From Sphingobium boeckii (lineage in GTDB: Bacteria; Pseudomonadota; Alphaproteobacteria; Sphingomonadales; Sphingomonadaceae), in assembly GCF_014199215.1 (NCBI RefSeq), contig NZ_JACIJC010000004.1:310001-374000 (forward strand): a DNA stretch of 64,000 nt, written 5' to 3'. The position numbers and the translations under genes are program-made. Each line of letters opens with the position of its first letter. The first letter of the stretch is position 1. This document shows positions 44,753 through 53,192 of this stretch, one piece after another. The notes beneath the pieces are model-generated. The model saw nothing but the letters and a program-made list of their open reading frames with translations. It was not told the DNA's origin and did no database searches.

Positions 44753-45205
44753 ATGAGCCTATCATCGCAGCTCGGCCTTGCCACATTGATCGTCGCATCG
44801 ACGGTGCTGATTCACCTTGTCGGTCTCGCCGCGCTGCTGGCCATCATGCGCCACCATCGTCATGCGACAAGCCGCATGGCGGCGGCGATGATCAACGCAA
44901 CAGCCATACTTCTCAGCGCCTTTGGACTGTTCGGCCTTCATTCCATCGAAATATGGGCTTGGGCTGGCGTTTACCGATGGCTCGATGTTTTTCCAGACTT
45001 GGAGCAGGCTCTGTATTTCTCGACCTCCACCTACGTCACCATCGGATATGGCGATTTGGTCCTGCCGCGGGGATTTCGCATTCTGGGCGCGATCGAAGGT
45101 GCCAGCGGCATCATCCTGATCGGCTGGTCAACCGCCTTCTTCTTCTCCATCGTCGATCGCCTCAAACTTCTGGAGCGTGGACTGGAAGCGGATCGGCGGA
45201 TGTAG
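44753..45205 (+). CDS. Two-transmembrane potassium channel family protein
   Basis: A 150-residue protein with two or three hydrophobic helices (LATLIVASTVLIHLVGLAALL; NATAILLSAFGLFGL; GASGIILIGWSTAFFFSIV) around a pore loop. The pore holds the selectivity filter TSTYVTIGYGDL. There is no C-terminal RCK domain, so it is a minimal ion channel of the Kch/KcsA superfamily. The ATG at 44753 opens the first helix; the longer frame from 44507 lacks a plausible domain. Confidence 0.85.
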   Translation: MSLSSQLGLATLIVASTVLIHLVGLAALLAIMRHHRHATSRMAAAMINATAILLSAFGLFGLHSIEIWAWAGVYRWLDVFPDLEQALYFSTSTYVTIGYGDLVLPRGFRILGAIEGASGIILIGWSTAFFFSIVDRLKLLERGLEADRRM

Positions 45206-45322
45206 AATGCGAGGGTCGCCAACGCCCATTGATGCGAGCGTCACCTGCGGCGTCCACCCCGTAAAGTCACGTAACGACAGCCAATCGCAATTCGATAGAG
45301 TTATGCTGCAAGGAGCATAGCC

Positions 45323-46000
45323 ATGGATCATCGAATCCCGGATCGTTCTGACCTGAAACATTGCGTCATCCTTTGTCATCCCGACCCCGACAGCTTTTGT
45401 GCGGCGGTGGCTGATCGATATTGCGACGTGGTCCGGCGGCACGGCGATCACGTCATCGTTCGGGATCTGTATCAGATGGGTTTCGATCCCGTGCTCAGGG
45501 CGGCGGAGCGGCCGACATCGCCTGATTTCAGGCTCTCCGCCGATGTAGAGGATGAATTGGGGCTGATCGCCGGCACGGCGCAATTCGTGTTCATCTATCC
45601 CTTATGGTTTGGCACGCCACCCGCGATGTTGAAGGGCTATGTCGAGCGCGTGCTTGGTGCCGGCTTTTCGCACAGGGCCGTGCGGGACCAGCAATTTCAT
45701 CCGATCCTGTCCGGCCGCAACCTGCTGAGCTTTTCATCATCGGGATCGAGCTGGGCCTGGTTGAATGAAAAGGCCGCCTGGGTCGCCTTGCGACATGTTT
45801 TTGACGATTATCTGGCCAGCGCATTTTCCCTCGCCCGCTGCGATCATGTGCATTTCGATTGCATCGTGGACGGCATGAAGCCGCGCTTCGTGCGCGAGCA
45901 ATTGCTTCGCGCCGAGCAGGAGGCGGAGAAAATCTGCGCGCAGCTTCATCACCGCCCCGGTGTTCCTGAGGCGAGACCGCAACAGCCGATGGGGATATGA
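45323..46000 (+). CDS. NAD(P)H oxidoreductase, flavodoxin-like fold
   Basis: A 225-residue protein of the MdaB/KefF/NQO1-like family, which bind FMN or FAD and reduce quinones with NAD(P)H. CVILCHPDPDSFCAAVADRY is the flavin phosphate loop, FVFIYPLWFGTPPAMLKGYV the second signature, and GRNLLSFSSSGSSWAW the third. AAGGAG precedes the ATG by seven bases. KefF-type proteins regulate potassium efflux; the adjacent channel gene makes such a link possible but not shown. Confidence 0.86.
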   Translation: MDHRIPDRSDLKHCVILCHPDPDSFCAAVADRYCDVVRRHGDHVIVRDLYQMGFDPVLRAAERPTSPDFRLSADVEDELGLIAGTAQFVFIYPLWFGTPPAMLKGYVERVLGAGFSHRAVRDQQFHPILSGRNLLSFSSSGSSWAWLNEKAAWVALRHVFDDYLASAFSLARCDHVHFDCIVDGMKPRFVREQLLRAEQEAEKICAQLHHRPGVPEARPQQPMGI

Positions 46001-46031
46001 TCACCACCGGAGCATGAGCGGACAGCCGGTG

Positions 46032-46265
46032 CTAGAGCGCGCTTCGCCGCCGCTCCTTTTTCTTGCGGCTGTCGCAAGCGGCATGGCACGCCTTGTCGCA
46101 ATCTCTGGGTTGCTGATGATCGTCCTGTCCGGGCAGCATGATGCTGACAAGACCAGCCCCCGTGCACAGCGTGGCAACCATCATCGGCTCGGGCCGCGCC
46201 TGCGCCGATGATGCGAGGCCGATCACGGCCGCGAAGCCGAGCCCTTGGCCCAGTCTAGATCGCAT
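46032..46265 (-). CDS. Small exported Cys-containing protein linked to hemN
   Basis: A 77-residue protein starting inside the end of hemN (11-bp overlap, ATG at 46265). The N-terminus looks like a signal peptide (GFAAVIGLASSAQA). The mature part has DCDKACHAACDSRKKK, a C-x3-C-x3-C motif followed by basic residues. I do not recognise a named family. The cysteines beside a heme-biosynthesis gene suggest metal or heme handling, which is speculative. There is a competing plus-strand frame (45960-46211), but only this one has a signal peptide and operon logic. Confidence 0.6.
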   Translation of the reverse strand: MRSRLGQGLGFAAVIGLASSAQARPEPMMVATLCTGAGLVSIMLPGQDDHQQPRDCDKACHAACDSRKKKERRRSAL

Positions 46266-47577
46266 TGCTGAACCGGCGCGCATCGGGCTGCCGATAGCGA
46301 TCCAGGCACGCGGCGATCGCGCGGGCATAGGGCGTTGCATCCGTAGCGAGTTGCAGCGTCTCCTTATCCCATGAAAGCAATCCGGCGTTGGCAAACGGCG
46401 TCAATCGTGCCCGGATGCCGGCGATGTCCGACCATCCGGCCAGGCTGGCGATGCCGGTGCACAGGAGCGTTTCGATCGCGTGGCCGCGCAATTGATCATC
46501 CGCCGACCGCATCACGCCCCGCGAGACCGGCATCAATCCTGCGCTGATCTTCATGCGATAGCGTCCGGCGTTCTTTTCATTCTGCAACAGCCGATCCGGA
46601 AAGGCGCTGATCGCGCTTGCGCCCAGACCGATCACCGTCTCCGCCGGATCATCGGTAAACCCCTGAAAATTACGGCGCAAAAGACCGCAGCGCGCGGCCG
46701 ATGTGAGCGGATCGCTCGCCGCGGCAAAATGATCGAAACCGATCGGGACATAGCCCGCTTCCACGAGTATCCGGTGCCCCAGCGATGCCTGCATGAAGCG
46801 CATCACGGGATTGGGCAGCAGGCCGGAGTGTATCCGGCGCTGACGCGGGATGAGATGCGGCACATGCGCATAGCCGAACAATGCGATGCGATCCGGCCCC
46901 ATGGCCATGGCCGCGGTGAGCGTTTCGTCGAGATCGCGCAGACTTTGTTCGGGCAGGCCATACATCAGATCGAAGTTGATCGAATATATCCCCGCCGCCC
47001 GCAGCCAGAGCATGGCCTGTGCGATCATCTGGGCAGGCTGGACCCGGCCGATCGCGCTTTGGACATGCGCCGCGAGCGTCTGGACGCCAAGGCTCACCCG
47101 GCGCGCGCCCATGGCCCCCAGAACGCCCGCCCATTCGTGCGTGAAGCTCCGCGGATCGATCTCCACCGACAGACCGTCGCTCGCCGCGCCAAAAGCCGAG
47201 CGGAGCGCTTCGCATAAATGGATGAACTGTGCCGGAGAGATCGCATTGGGGCTGCCGCCACCAAAGGATATCCGGCTCAGCCGGCCGCGCCCGGCCAGTG
47301 CCCGGCCGACGATTTCAATCTCGCGGTGCAGGCTTTCGAGATAGGCGTCCACCCGCCCGGCCCGGCTCGCGGCACCGGTGTTGCAGCCGCAATACCAGCA
47401 TATTTCGTGGCAATAAGGGATGTGGACATAGAGCGAGACCGGCGTGTCTGCGCCGATGGCCTGCAGCGCATCATCCATGTCGCCAGCATCCGGCCCGTCG
47501 TGAAATTCGGCGGCCGTCGGATAGCTTGTGTAGCGCGGAACGGGCGCATCAAGCAGCGCTGGATGATATTTCCACAT
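46255..47577 (-). CDS. hemN: Oxygen-independent coproporphyrinogen III oxidase HemN
   Basis: A 440-residue radical SAM enzyme converting coproporphyrinogen III to protoporphyrinogen IX without oxygen. The cluster motif is YCHEICWYCGCN (Cys56, Cys60, Cys63), preceded by VPRYTSYPTA and LYVHIP. FGGGSPNAIS is the SAM-binding glycine motif. The C-terminal domain (FANAGLLSWD) is typical. Two Fnr-type boxes lie 36-71 bp upstream, matching the usual Fnr/FixK control of hemN. It overlaps the small Cys-containing gene downstream. Confidence 0.94.
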   Translation of the reverse strand: MWKYHPALLDAPVPRYTSYPTAAEFHDGPDAGDMDDALQAIGADTPVSLYVHIPYCHEICWYCGCNTGAASRAGRVDAYLESLHREIEIVGRALAGRGRLSRISFGGGSPNAISPAQFIHLCEALRSAFGAASDGLSVEIDPRSFTHEWAGVLGAMGARRVSLGVQTLAAHVQSAIGRVQPAQMIAQAMLWLRAAGIYSINFDLMYGLPEQSLRDLDETLTAAMAMGPDRIALFGYAHVPHLIPRQRRIHSGLLPNPVMRFMQASLGHRILVEAGYVPIGFDHFAAASDPLTSAARCGLLRRNFQGFTDDPAETVIGLGASAISAFPDRLLQNEKNAGRYRMKISAGLMPVSRGVMRSADDQLRGHAIETLLCTGIASLAGWSDIAGIRARLTPFANAGLLSWDKETLQLATDATPYARAIAACLDRYRQPDARRFSNAI

Positions 47578-47612
47578 GCCTGCCGACCTATCGACGCGCC
47601 TTCATCAGCACC

Positions 47613-47626
47613 TTGATTCAGATCAA
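47613..47626. promoter_or_regulatory. Fnr/FixK-type box (perfect) in the hemN-ompW gap
   Basis: TTGATTCAGATCAA is an exact TTGAT-N4-ATCAA palindrome, the Fnr/FixK consensus. Its centre is 42 bp before the hemN ATG and 91 bp before the ompW GTG. Confidence 0.85.
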
Positions 47627-47634
47627 ATATCTTC

Positions 47635-47648
47635 TTGGTCTGGATCAA
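47635..47648. promoter_or_regulatory. Second Fnr/FixK-type box (one mismatch)
   Basis: TTGGTCTGGATCAA matches TTGAT-N4-ATCAA with one mismatch. Its centre is 22 bp from the first box, two helical turns, and 69 bp before the ompW start, so it may serve ompW while the first serves hemN. Confidence 0.72.
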
Positions 47649-47710
47649 GGAGGTCACTCGCGGCGCGCTCTAACCCGGCACGATCGAAATAGTGAAAGGA
47701 TAACAGGGAC

Positions 47711-48367
47711 GTGAAGACATTGATCGCGTTGCCGCTGCTTGCAGCGTGCATGATCGCCCAGCCCGCCATGGCGGAAAAAGGGGACGTGCTGCTGCGACTG
47801 CGCGGCATCGCCGTGGCACCCAACGAAAAATCGGGCAGCGTGCTTCCCGCCTTTCCCGGCGAAAAGGTGAGCGTGGACAATAGCGTGATGCCCGAAGTGG
47901 ACGTCACCTACATGGCCAGCGACCATATCGGCTTCGAATTGATCGCGGCGACCACCAGGCACAGCGCGTCGGGCCGCACGGGCACCACCGGGGGCATCGG
48001 CAAACTGGCCTCCACCTGGGTGCTGCCACCGACGCTTACCGCGCAATATCATCCGATCGTGACCGGCCCGATCCGCCCCTATGTCGGCGCCGGGATCAAT
48101 TACACGCTGTTCTATGCCGAAGATGCGTCAAAGGGGCTGGAGGCCGCCGTGGGCCAGACCAAAGTCTCCATGTCCGACAGCTTCGGTTATGCGCTGCAGG
48201 CGGGCGTGGACATCGATCTGACCAAGACGATCTTCCTCAATCTCGACATCAAATATCTGGATATCGACACCACAGCCACGCTGCGCACCACGGCGGCGGG
48301 CTCGCAAAAGGTGAAGATCGATCTTGACCCATTCGTTTTCGGAATCGGGGTGGGAATCAAGCTCTAG
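47711..48367 (+). CDS. ompW: OmpW-family outer-membrane protein
   Basis: A 218-residue eight-stranded barrel. The signal ends QPAMA; the mature protein begins EKGDVLLRLRGIAVAPNEKS, the OmpW hallmark. LPPTLTAQYH and YVGAGINYTLFY follow, and the chain ends in GIGVGIKL. It starts with GTG behind AGGATAACAGGGA. OmpW proteins are commonly raised under low oxygen, which fits the two Fnr boxes shared with hemN. The gene ends 25 bp before a strong terminator. Confidence 0.9.
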   Translation: MKTLIALPLLAACMIAQPAMAEKGDVLLRLRGIAVAPNEKSGSVLPAFPGEKVSVDNSVMPEVDVTYMASDHIGFELIAATTRHSASGRTGTTGGIGKLASTWVLPPTLTAQYHPIVTGPIRPYVGAGINYTLFYAEDASKGLEAAVGQTKVSMSDSFGYALQAGVDIDLTKTIFLNLDIKYLDIDTTATLRTTAAGSQKVKIDLDPFVFGIGVGIKL

Positions 48368-48391
48368 CACCCCTAAACATCCCTCCCCTGG

Positions 48392-48419
48392 GGCCGGCCT
48401 TCCAGGCTGGCCTTTTTTT
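48392..48419 (+). terminator. Intrinsic terminator after ompW
   Basis: GGCCGGCCT (48392-48400) pairs with AGGCTGGCC (48404-48412), with one G-T pair and a 3-nt loop, followed by TTTTTTT. Confidence 0.88.
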
Positions 48420-48495
48420 ACCGAGCGCACGGCAAATAACGACCAACTCGGGTCAGCGAGCAGAAGCATCCGGCAACCCTCTTCCGTCCGTTTGT

Positions 48496-48894
48496 TCAGC
48501 AAACGGAACGACCTTTAATTGATACCCCCGGAACGGTGACTACTTGCAGCCGTAAAATCCGGACGCCGTTGTCGGGGCTTGGCTGCTCGAAGAATGAGGA
48601 TTCAACCTTATCGATTGAGCCGCGGCAGTAGCGAAGCAGGATGGTGTCAGGGCCGATCAGAGAAATCCGAGGTTGGTCGCCTCCCATGCCCTTGAATACC
48701 AACTCTCGCCTGTTGCCGATCTGATAAAAAACCGAGTGCTGAACCGAGGTTAAAGCCACAGTTCGATAATCGTCCTCAAGTACGAACATCCCCGCAACAC
48801 CATCCAAATGACCTTGGCCGATAATGCCCCCATCGCGCTCGCACGATGTCGAAAACAGCAAGATTCCAAGAGCTAGCCATCGCTTGCGTTTCAT
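48496..48894 (-). CDS. Hypothetical lipoprotein
   Basis: A 132-residue protein starting MKRKRWLALGILLFSTSCER: a basic start, a hydrophobic core and a lipobox ending in Cys18. The rest (YRTVALTSVQHSVFYQIGNR, ILLRYCRGSIDKVESSFFEQ) has no recognised fold. AGGA lies seven bases before the chosen ATG; an ATG two codons earlier sits too close to it. It lies downstream of ccoS on the same strand, separated by 128 bp, and has a somewhat lower GC content than the cco genes, so it is probably not part of that operon. Confidence 0.65.
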   Translation of the reverse strand: MKRKRWLALGILLFSTSCERDGGIIGQGHLDGVAGMFVLEDDYRTVALTSVQHSVFYQIGNRRELVFKGMGGDQPRISLIGPDTILLRYCRGSIDKVESSFFEQPSPDNGVRILRLQVVTVPGVSIKGRSVC

Positions 48895-49022
48895 GTTCAT
48901 TTCCTGCTTGCGCTACCTAGCGCGATATGGCTGCTTTCGAGACTGTAGGCTAAAAGCCAACCGTCGCATAACCACCTTTTCCCGCCATCCCTGCGTTCGC
49001 GAACGTGATCAGAAGGCCCAGA

Positions 49023-49175
49023 CTACTCCCCTGCCTCCTCCTCATCGATCAGGATCCTGAGCGCGGCCCCGTCCATGTCGTCGAACTGGCCGACGCGCAT
49101 CGCCCAGAAGAAGGCGGCGAGGCCGGTGAGGCCGAGGGTCAGAGCGATGGGGATCAGGATCGCGATGCCGTTCAT
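49023..49175 (-). CDS. ccoS: cbb3 oxidase assembly protein CcoS
   Basis: A 50-residue protein: MNGIAILIPIALTLGLTGLA forms one membrane helix, then AFFWAMRVGQFDDMDGAALR carries the conserved FW-x5-GQFDD motif of CcoS, and the end is acidic (DEEEAGE). It is needed to bring cofactors into the oxidase. Its ATG overlaps the ccoI stop (ATGA). It is the last gene of the cco operon. Confidence 0.93.
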   Translation of the reverse strand: MNGIAILIPIALTLGLTGLAAFFWAMRVGQFDDMDGAALRILIDEEEAGE

Positions 49176-51295
49176 CGGGCGGCACTCCGCAGGCGCAACG
49201 CATTAGCGACCACCACGATCGACGAGCCGGACATCGCGAGCGCCGCGATCAGCGGGGTGACCTGGCCCGCGATCGCCAGCGGCACCGCGATCACATTATA
49301 GCCGATCGCCATCACGAAATTCTGGCGCACCACGCGCATCGTGGCCCGCGCGGCGCGGATCGCGATGGCCACGGGGGCGATGCTATCCCCCAGCCACACC
49401 GCATCCGCCGCATTCTGCCCCGCGTCGCTGGCCGAGGCGGGTGCCATGGAGACATGGCCGGCGGCGAGCGCGGGGCCATCATTCAGGCCATCGCCCACCA
49501 TCAACACCTTCGCGCCGCTGCCGGAAAGGCGGGCGATGGCATCCAATTTATCCTGCGGCAACATGCCGGTCTGCGCCGTCAGCGCGAGCGCGCGCGCCAC
49601 CGGAGCGACGGCGCTGGCGCGATCACCCGAGAGGATCGATGACTGGATGCCGAGGGCGGCGAGCGCATGGGGCATGGCCTCCGCCCCCGGACGCAGCGAA
49701 TCGCGGAACAGGATCGTCACAGGCTCCTCGCCCTCGATCCCGAAGCGGCAGGCCAGATCGGCGCTCCCGGATTCGGCGCGGCCGAGGGCGACGGTTTCGC
49801 CTTCAAACAGGCCGGTCATCCCCATGCCGGGGGTTTCGCGGATCTCGTCCACGGCGGCGGCGGTGATCCCCTCCGCCTCGATCGCCTTGCGCAACGACTG
49901 GCTCAGCGGATGGCGACTGCCGCGCACCAGCGCCAGCAAGACGCTCTTCTGCCGCCAGTCCAACAGGGTGAGGTTCACCGGTTCAGGACGGCCGAGCGTC
50001 AGCGTGCCGGTCTTGTCGAACAGCGCACGGTCCGCCTCCGCCAGCCGCTCAAGCGCGGACCCGTCCTTCACCAGCACGCCCGCGCGCATCAGCGCGCCGC
50101 ACGCCACCATCTGCGAGACCGGGACGGCCAGCCCCAGCGCACACGGGCAGGTGATGATCAGCACCGCGACCGCAATCATCAAAGACTGGTGCCAGCCTGC
50201 ACCCGCGACCATCCATCCGGCGAAGCTGAGCGCGGCCAGAGCGTGGACGGCCGGGGCGTATATCCGCGCAGCACGATCGGCGATGCGGACATAATGGGAG
50301 CGGGACTGGGTGGCATTCTCCATCATCCGCGCGATGTCCGCGATGGCGGTATCCGGCCCTGCGGCGGTGACCTTCACGGTAACGGGCGCGTCCATGTTGA
50401 GCGTGCCGGCATGGACGGCATCGCCCACACCGACCATCTGCGGGGCACTTTCGCCTGTGAGCAGGGACAGATCGAAGCTGCTCCGTCCCTGTTCGATCAC
50501 CCCATCCGCCGCCAGCCGTTCGCCCGCCGCCACGATCATGCGCATATTGGGGGCAAGGCTCTGCGCCTCGCGCCAGTCCGTCCCGCCCGCCTCGTTGAGG
50601 ACCAATGCGCCGGGCGCGGTGTTCTTGAGCAGGGCGGTGACGCCGTCGCGCGCACGATCGCGCATCACGCTATCCAGCACGCGGCCTGTGAGCAGGAAAA
50701 ACAGCAGCATCACCGCCCCGTCGAAATAGGCATGTTCGCCGCCGGTGATCGTTTCGAACAGGCTGATCGCGCAGGTGAGCAGCACGCCGATCGAGATCGG
50801 CACATCCATGTTGGTGCGGCCATGGCGCAGCGCCGCCCAGGCCGATTTGAAGAAGGGGCGACCCGCATAGGCCACGGTGGGCAAGGCAATCAGCGCCGAG
50901 AGCCAGTAAAAGAGCGAACGAGTCGCGCCCTCCGCACCGGACCAGACCGAAACGGACAGCAGCATGACATTCATCGAGGCAAAGCCCGCAACGGCCAGCG
51001 CGCGCAGCAGCATTCGGCTTTCGCCATCCGCACCCTTGGCAAGCGCGGCGGAGAGCGGCTGGGATTCGAAGCCCAAAGCAGCGATTGCCTGCGTAAGATC
51101 CGGCAAGGTCAACTCGGGCAAATGGCTGATTGCGACGCGCTTTGCGGTGAAGTTCACGCGCGCTGCAGCAATGCCGGGCGTGAGCGACAGCCCGCCCTCC
51201 AGCTTGGAAATGCAGCCCGCGCAATGAATGTTGGGCACGGAAAAATTGGTTTCGGCCAGCGGCGTCGTTGCCGTGGCGGCGGTGCGCGCGTTCAC
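49172..51295 (-). CDS. ccoI: Copper-exporting P1B-type ATPase CcoI/FixI
   Basis: A 707-residue heavy-metal ATPase that feeds copper to the cbb3 oxidase. An N-terminal HMA domain carries NIHCAGC. Eight membrane helices follow, with the metal site CPCAL. The catalytic domains have LTGES, the phosphorylated Asp in DKTGTLT, and GDGLNDGPAL. The GTG start overlaps the ccoH stop (GTGA). It is encoded within the cco assembly genes ccoGHIS, which indicates delivery to cytochrome oxidase rather than general copper detoxification. Confidence 0.95.
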   Translation of the reverse strand: MNARTAATATTPLAETNFSVPNIHCAGCISKLEGGLSLTPGIAAARVNFTAKRVAISHLPELTLPDLTQAIAALGFESQPLSAALAKGADGESRMLLRALAVAGFASMNVMLLSVSVWSGAEGATRSLFYWLSALIALPTVAYAGRPFFKSAWAALRHGRTNMDVPISIGVLLTCAISLFETITGGEHAYFDGAVMLLFFLLTGRVLDSVMRDRARDGVTALLKNTAPGALVLNEAGGTDWREAQSLAPNMRMIVAAGERLAADGVIEQGRSSFDLSLLTGESAPQMVGVGDAVHAGTLNMDAPVTVKVTAAGPDTAIADIARMMENATQSRSHYVRIADRAARIYAPAVHALAALSFAGWMVAGAGWHQSLMIAVAVLIITCPCALGLAVPVSQMVACGALMRAGVLVKDGSALERLAEADRALFDKTGTLTLGRPEPVNLTLLDWRQKSVLLALVRGSRHPLSQSLRKAIEAEGITAAAVDEIRETPGMGMTGLFEGETVALGRAESGSADLACRFGIEGEEPVTILFRDSLRPGAEAMPHALAALGIQSSILSGDRASAVAPVARALALTAQTGMLPQDKLDAIARLSGSGAKVLMVGDGLNDGPALAAGHVSMAPASASDAGQNAADAVWLGDSIAPVAIAIRAARATMRVVRQNFVMAIGYNVIAVPLAIAGQVTPLIAALAMSGSSIVVVANALRLRSAAR

Positions 51296-51744
51296 TGGAC
51301 GGTCTCCATCACGCGCATGTTATCGCCATTGCGACCGATCGTGGCGTGGAGGGTCCATCGGCCCGCGGGCAGCGCCTCCACGGAGCGCAGCCGGCCGGGC
51401 GCGATCGGCACGAAGCTGAGCGGAATGTCCGCCGCGCGTCCCAGGGGATGGCTGGCGGTCGCATTTGCCTCCATCGCGACTTTGGCAGCGGGCGCGCCGA
51501 TGGCGATCTGGACATGGCGATCGGGATCCAGCGTCACCCCGGCGGTCCAGCCCAGCGATTTTTGCGCGCGCGCATCTTTCAGCCAGCCGTTGAATTTCTG
51601 GCTGGCGACATAGCTATTGTCCACCACCGTGCCGCCAAACGACCCGATCGCAAGCCGCGCCATCGTGAAGTTCACCGCAAACACCACGCCGAAAAAGGTG
51701 ATGAGGATGATGGTCATGTGGCGGCCGGTGAAGGGACGGGTCAT
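51292..51744 (-). CDS. ccoH: cbb3 oxidase assembly protein CcoH/FixH
   Basis: A 150-residue protein with one N-terminal membrane helix (MTIILITFFGVVFAVNFTM) and a periplasmic beta domain. The conserved segment VVDNSYVASQKFNGWL follows the helix. It is needed for cbb3 assembly. Overlaps of four bases on both sides (ATGA with ccoG, GTGA with ccoI) show tight coupling. Confidence 0.9.
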   Translation of the reverse strand: MTRPFTGRHMTIILITFFGVVFAVNFTMARLAIGSFGGTVVDNSYVASQKFNGWLKDARAQKSLGWTAGVTLDPDRHVQIAIGAPAAKVAMEANATASHPLGRAADIPLSFVPIAPGRLRSVEALPAGRWTLHATIGRNGDNMRVMETVQ

Positions 51745-53192
51745 GGCTGGGTCTCCGGGCGTTCGAACTGGGCTGGTTCGGTGTCGGTGCCGCCCTGGGC
51801 ATCCAGCGCGCGAACGGTAAAGGCGAAGGGTTGGCGGGCCTCGCCGGGGCGGGCGGATCCCAGGAACAGCCGCTGTTTGGTCACGCTGTCCGCAGCGACG
51901 TTCAAAGTGACCGTGCGCGCATTAGCCGGGCGCGCGCCGCCGGACCACAGCACCGCGCCGTCCAGACCGACGATCCCGATCTCCACGGTGCGCGGACGCG
52001 CTTCCATATTGCGGATCTTGACTGTGAAGCTGTTGCGGATCGTTCCGTCCGCCAGCCGCACAGTGATGGGATTGCGATCCTGCTGCGCACTGATATCGAT
52101 CCGGGTGCGCACCCCAAGAGCAAAGAGCATCGCCGCGCCGATCGCGCTCCAGATCGTGAGATAGGCGATCGTGCGCGGACGCAGCAGCGCCTTGATCACG
52201 GGCCGGGCCGGCGCGCCCGACTTTTCCAGCTCCGCATCTTCAAACGTGGCATAATCGATCAGGCCGCGCGGCTTGCCGATCTGCGCCATCACCTTGTCGC
52301 ACGCGTCGATGCACAGGGCGCAGGTGATGCAGCCCACCTGCGGCCCTTCGCGGATGTCGATCCCGGTGGGGCAGACGGAGACGCATTGGAGGCAATCGAT
52401 ACAATCACCCGTCTGGATCAGATCCATCGTCTGCTTCTTGACGCCATGGCTGCGCGGCTCGCCGCGCCAGTCCTTATACGTGACGGTCAGGGATTTTTCA
52501 TCGAGCATCGCGGTCTGGATACGCGGCCAGGGGCACATATAGATGCACACCTGCTCGCGCATGAAGCCGCCCAGCGTAAAGGTCGTCGCCGTCAGCAGCG
52601 CCACCGTGCCATAAGCGACCGGGGCAGCCTCTCCCGCAAAAAACTCGCTGAACAGCGTGGGCGCGTCGGCGAAATAGAAGATCCAGGCACCGCCCGTGCC
52701 CAGGGCGATGAGAAGCCAGACGCTCCATTTGAAGAGCCGTCGGGCGATCTTGGACGCCCCCCAGCGCGCACGGGCCAGCCGGAATTGGGCATTGCGATCG
52801 CCATCGATGAAGCGTTCGACATGCTGATAGAGATCGGTCCACACCGTCTGCGGGCAGGCATAACCACACCAGGCGCGGCCCACCGCCGAGGTGACCAGGA
52901 ACAAGCCGATCCCCGCCATGATGAGCAGGCCGGCCACATAATAGAATTCGTGTGGCCAGATCTCGATCGCGAACATGTAGAAGCGGCGATTGGCGATATC
53001 GATCAGAACCGCCTGATCGGGCGCATAAGGCCCGCGGTCCCAGCGCAGCCACGGCGTGACATAATAGATGGTCAGCGTCACCGCCATGACCGCCCATTTC
53101 AGCCGACGGTAAAAGCCGTCCACCGCCTTGGGATAGACGGCTTTCCGCTTCGCATAGAGCGATGCGCTGGCAATCGCGTCAGGGCTGGACAT
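51741..53192 (-). CDS. ccoG: cbb3 oxidase accessory iron-sulfur protein CcoG
   Basis: A 483-residue membrane protein of the CcoG/RdxA family. Several membrane helices frame CGYACPQTVW. CIYMCPWPRIQ and the ferredoxin-like CIDCLQCVSVCPTGIDIREG and CITCALCIDACDKV give two 4Fe-4S clusters. A periplasmic Ig-like domain lies at the C-terminus. CcoG is thought to reduce copper during oxidase assembly. The ATG at 53192 (MSSPDAIA) is preferred; the frame extends to 53267 through Arg-rich sequence that overlaps ccoP in another frame. Confidence 0.93.
   Translation of the reverse strand: MSSPDAIASASLYAKRKAVYPKAVDGFYRRLKWAVMAVTLTIYYVTPWLRWDRGPYAPDQAVLIDIANRRFYMFAIEIWPHEFYYVAGLLIMAGIGLFLVTSAVGRAWCGYACPQTVWTDLYQHVERFIDGDRNAQFRLARARWGASKIARRLFKWSVWLLIALGTGGAWIFYFADAPTLFSEFFAGEAAPVAYGTVALLTATTFTLGGFMREQVCIYMCPWPRIQTAMLDEKSLTVTYKDWRGEPRSHGVKKQTMDLIQTGDCIDCLQCVSVCPTGIDIREGPQVGCITCALCIDACDKVMAQIGKPRGLIDYATFEDAELEKSGAPARPVIKALLRPRTIAYLTIWSAIGAAMLFALGVRTRIDISAQQDRNPITVRLADGTIRNSFTVKIRNMEARPRTVEIGIVGLDGAVLWSGGARPANARTVTLNVAADSVTKQRLFLGSARPGEARQPFAFTVRALDAQGGTDTEPAQFERPETQP

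Noticed and set aside
45960-46211. An 83-residue plus-strand frame after the NAD(P)H oxidoreductase
   Set aside because: Its C-terminal half lacks protein-like composition and it overlaps the better supported small gene linked to hemN on the other strand.
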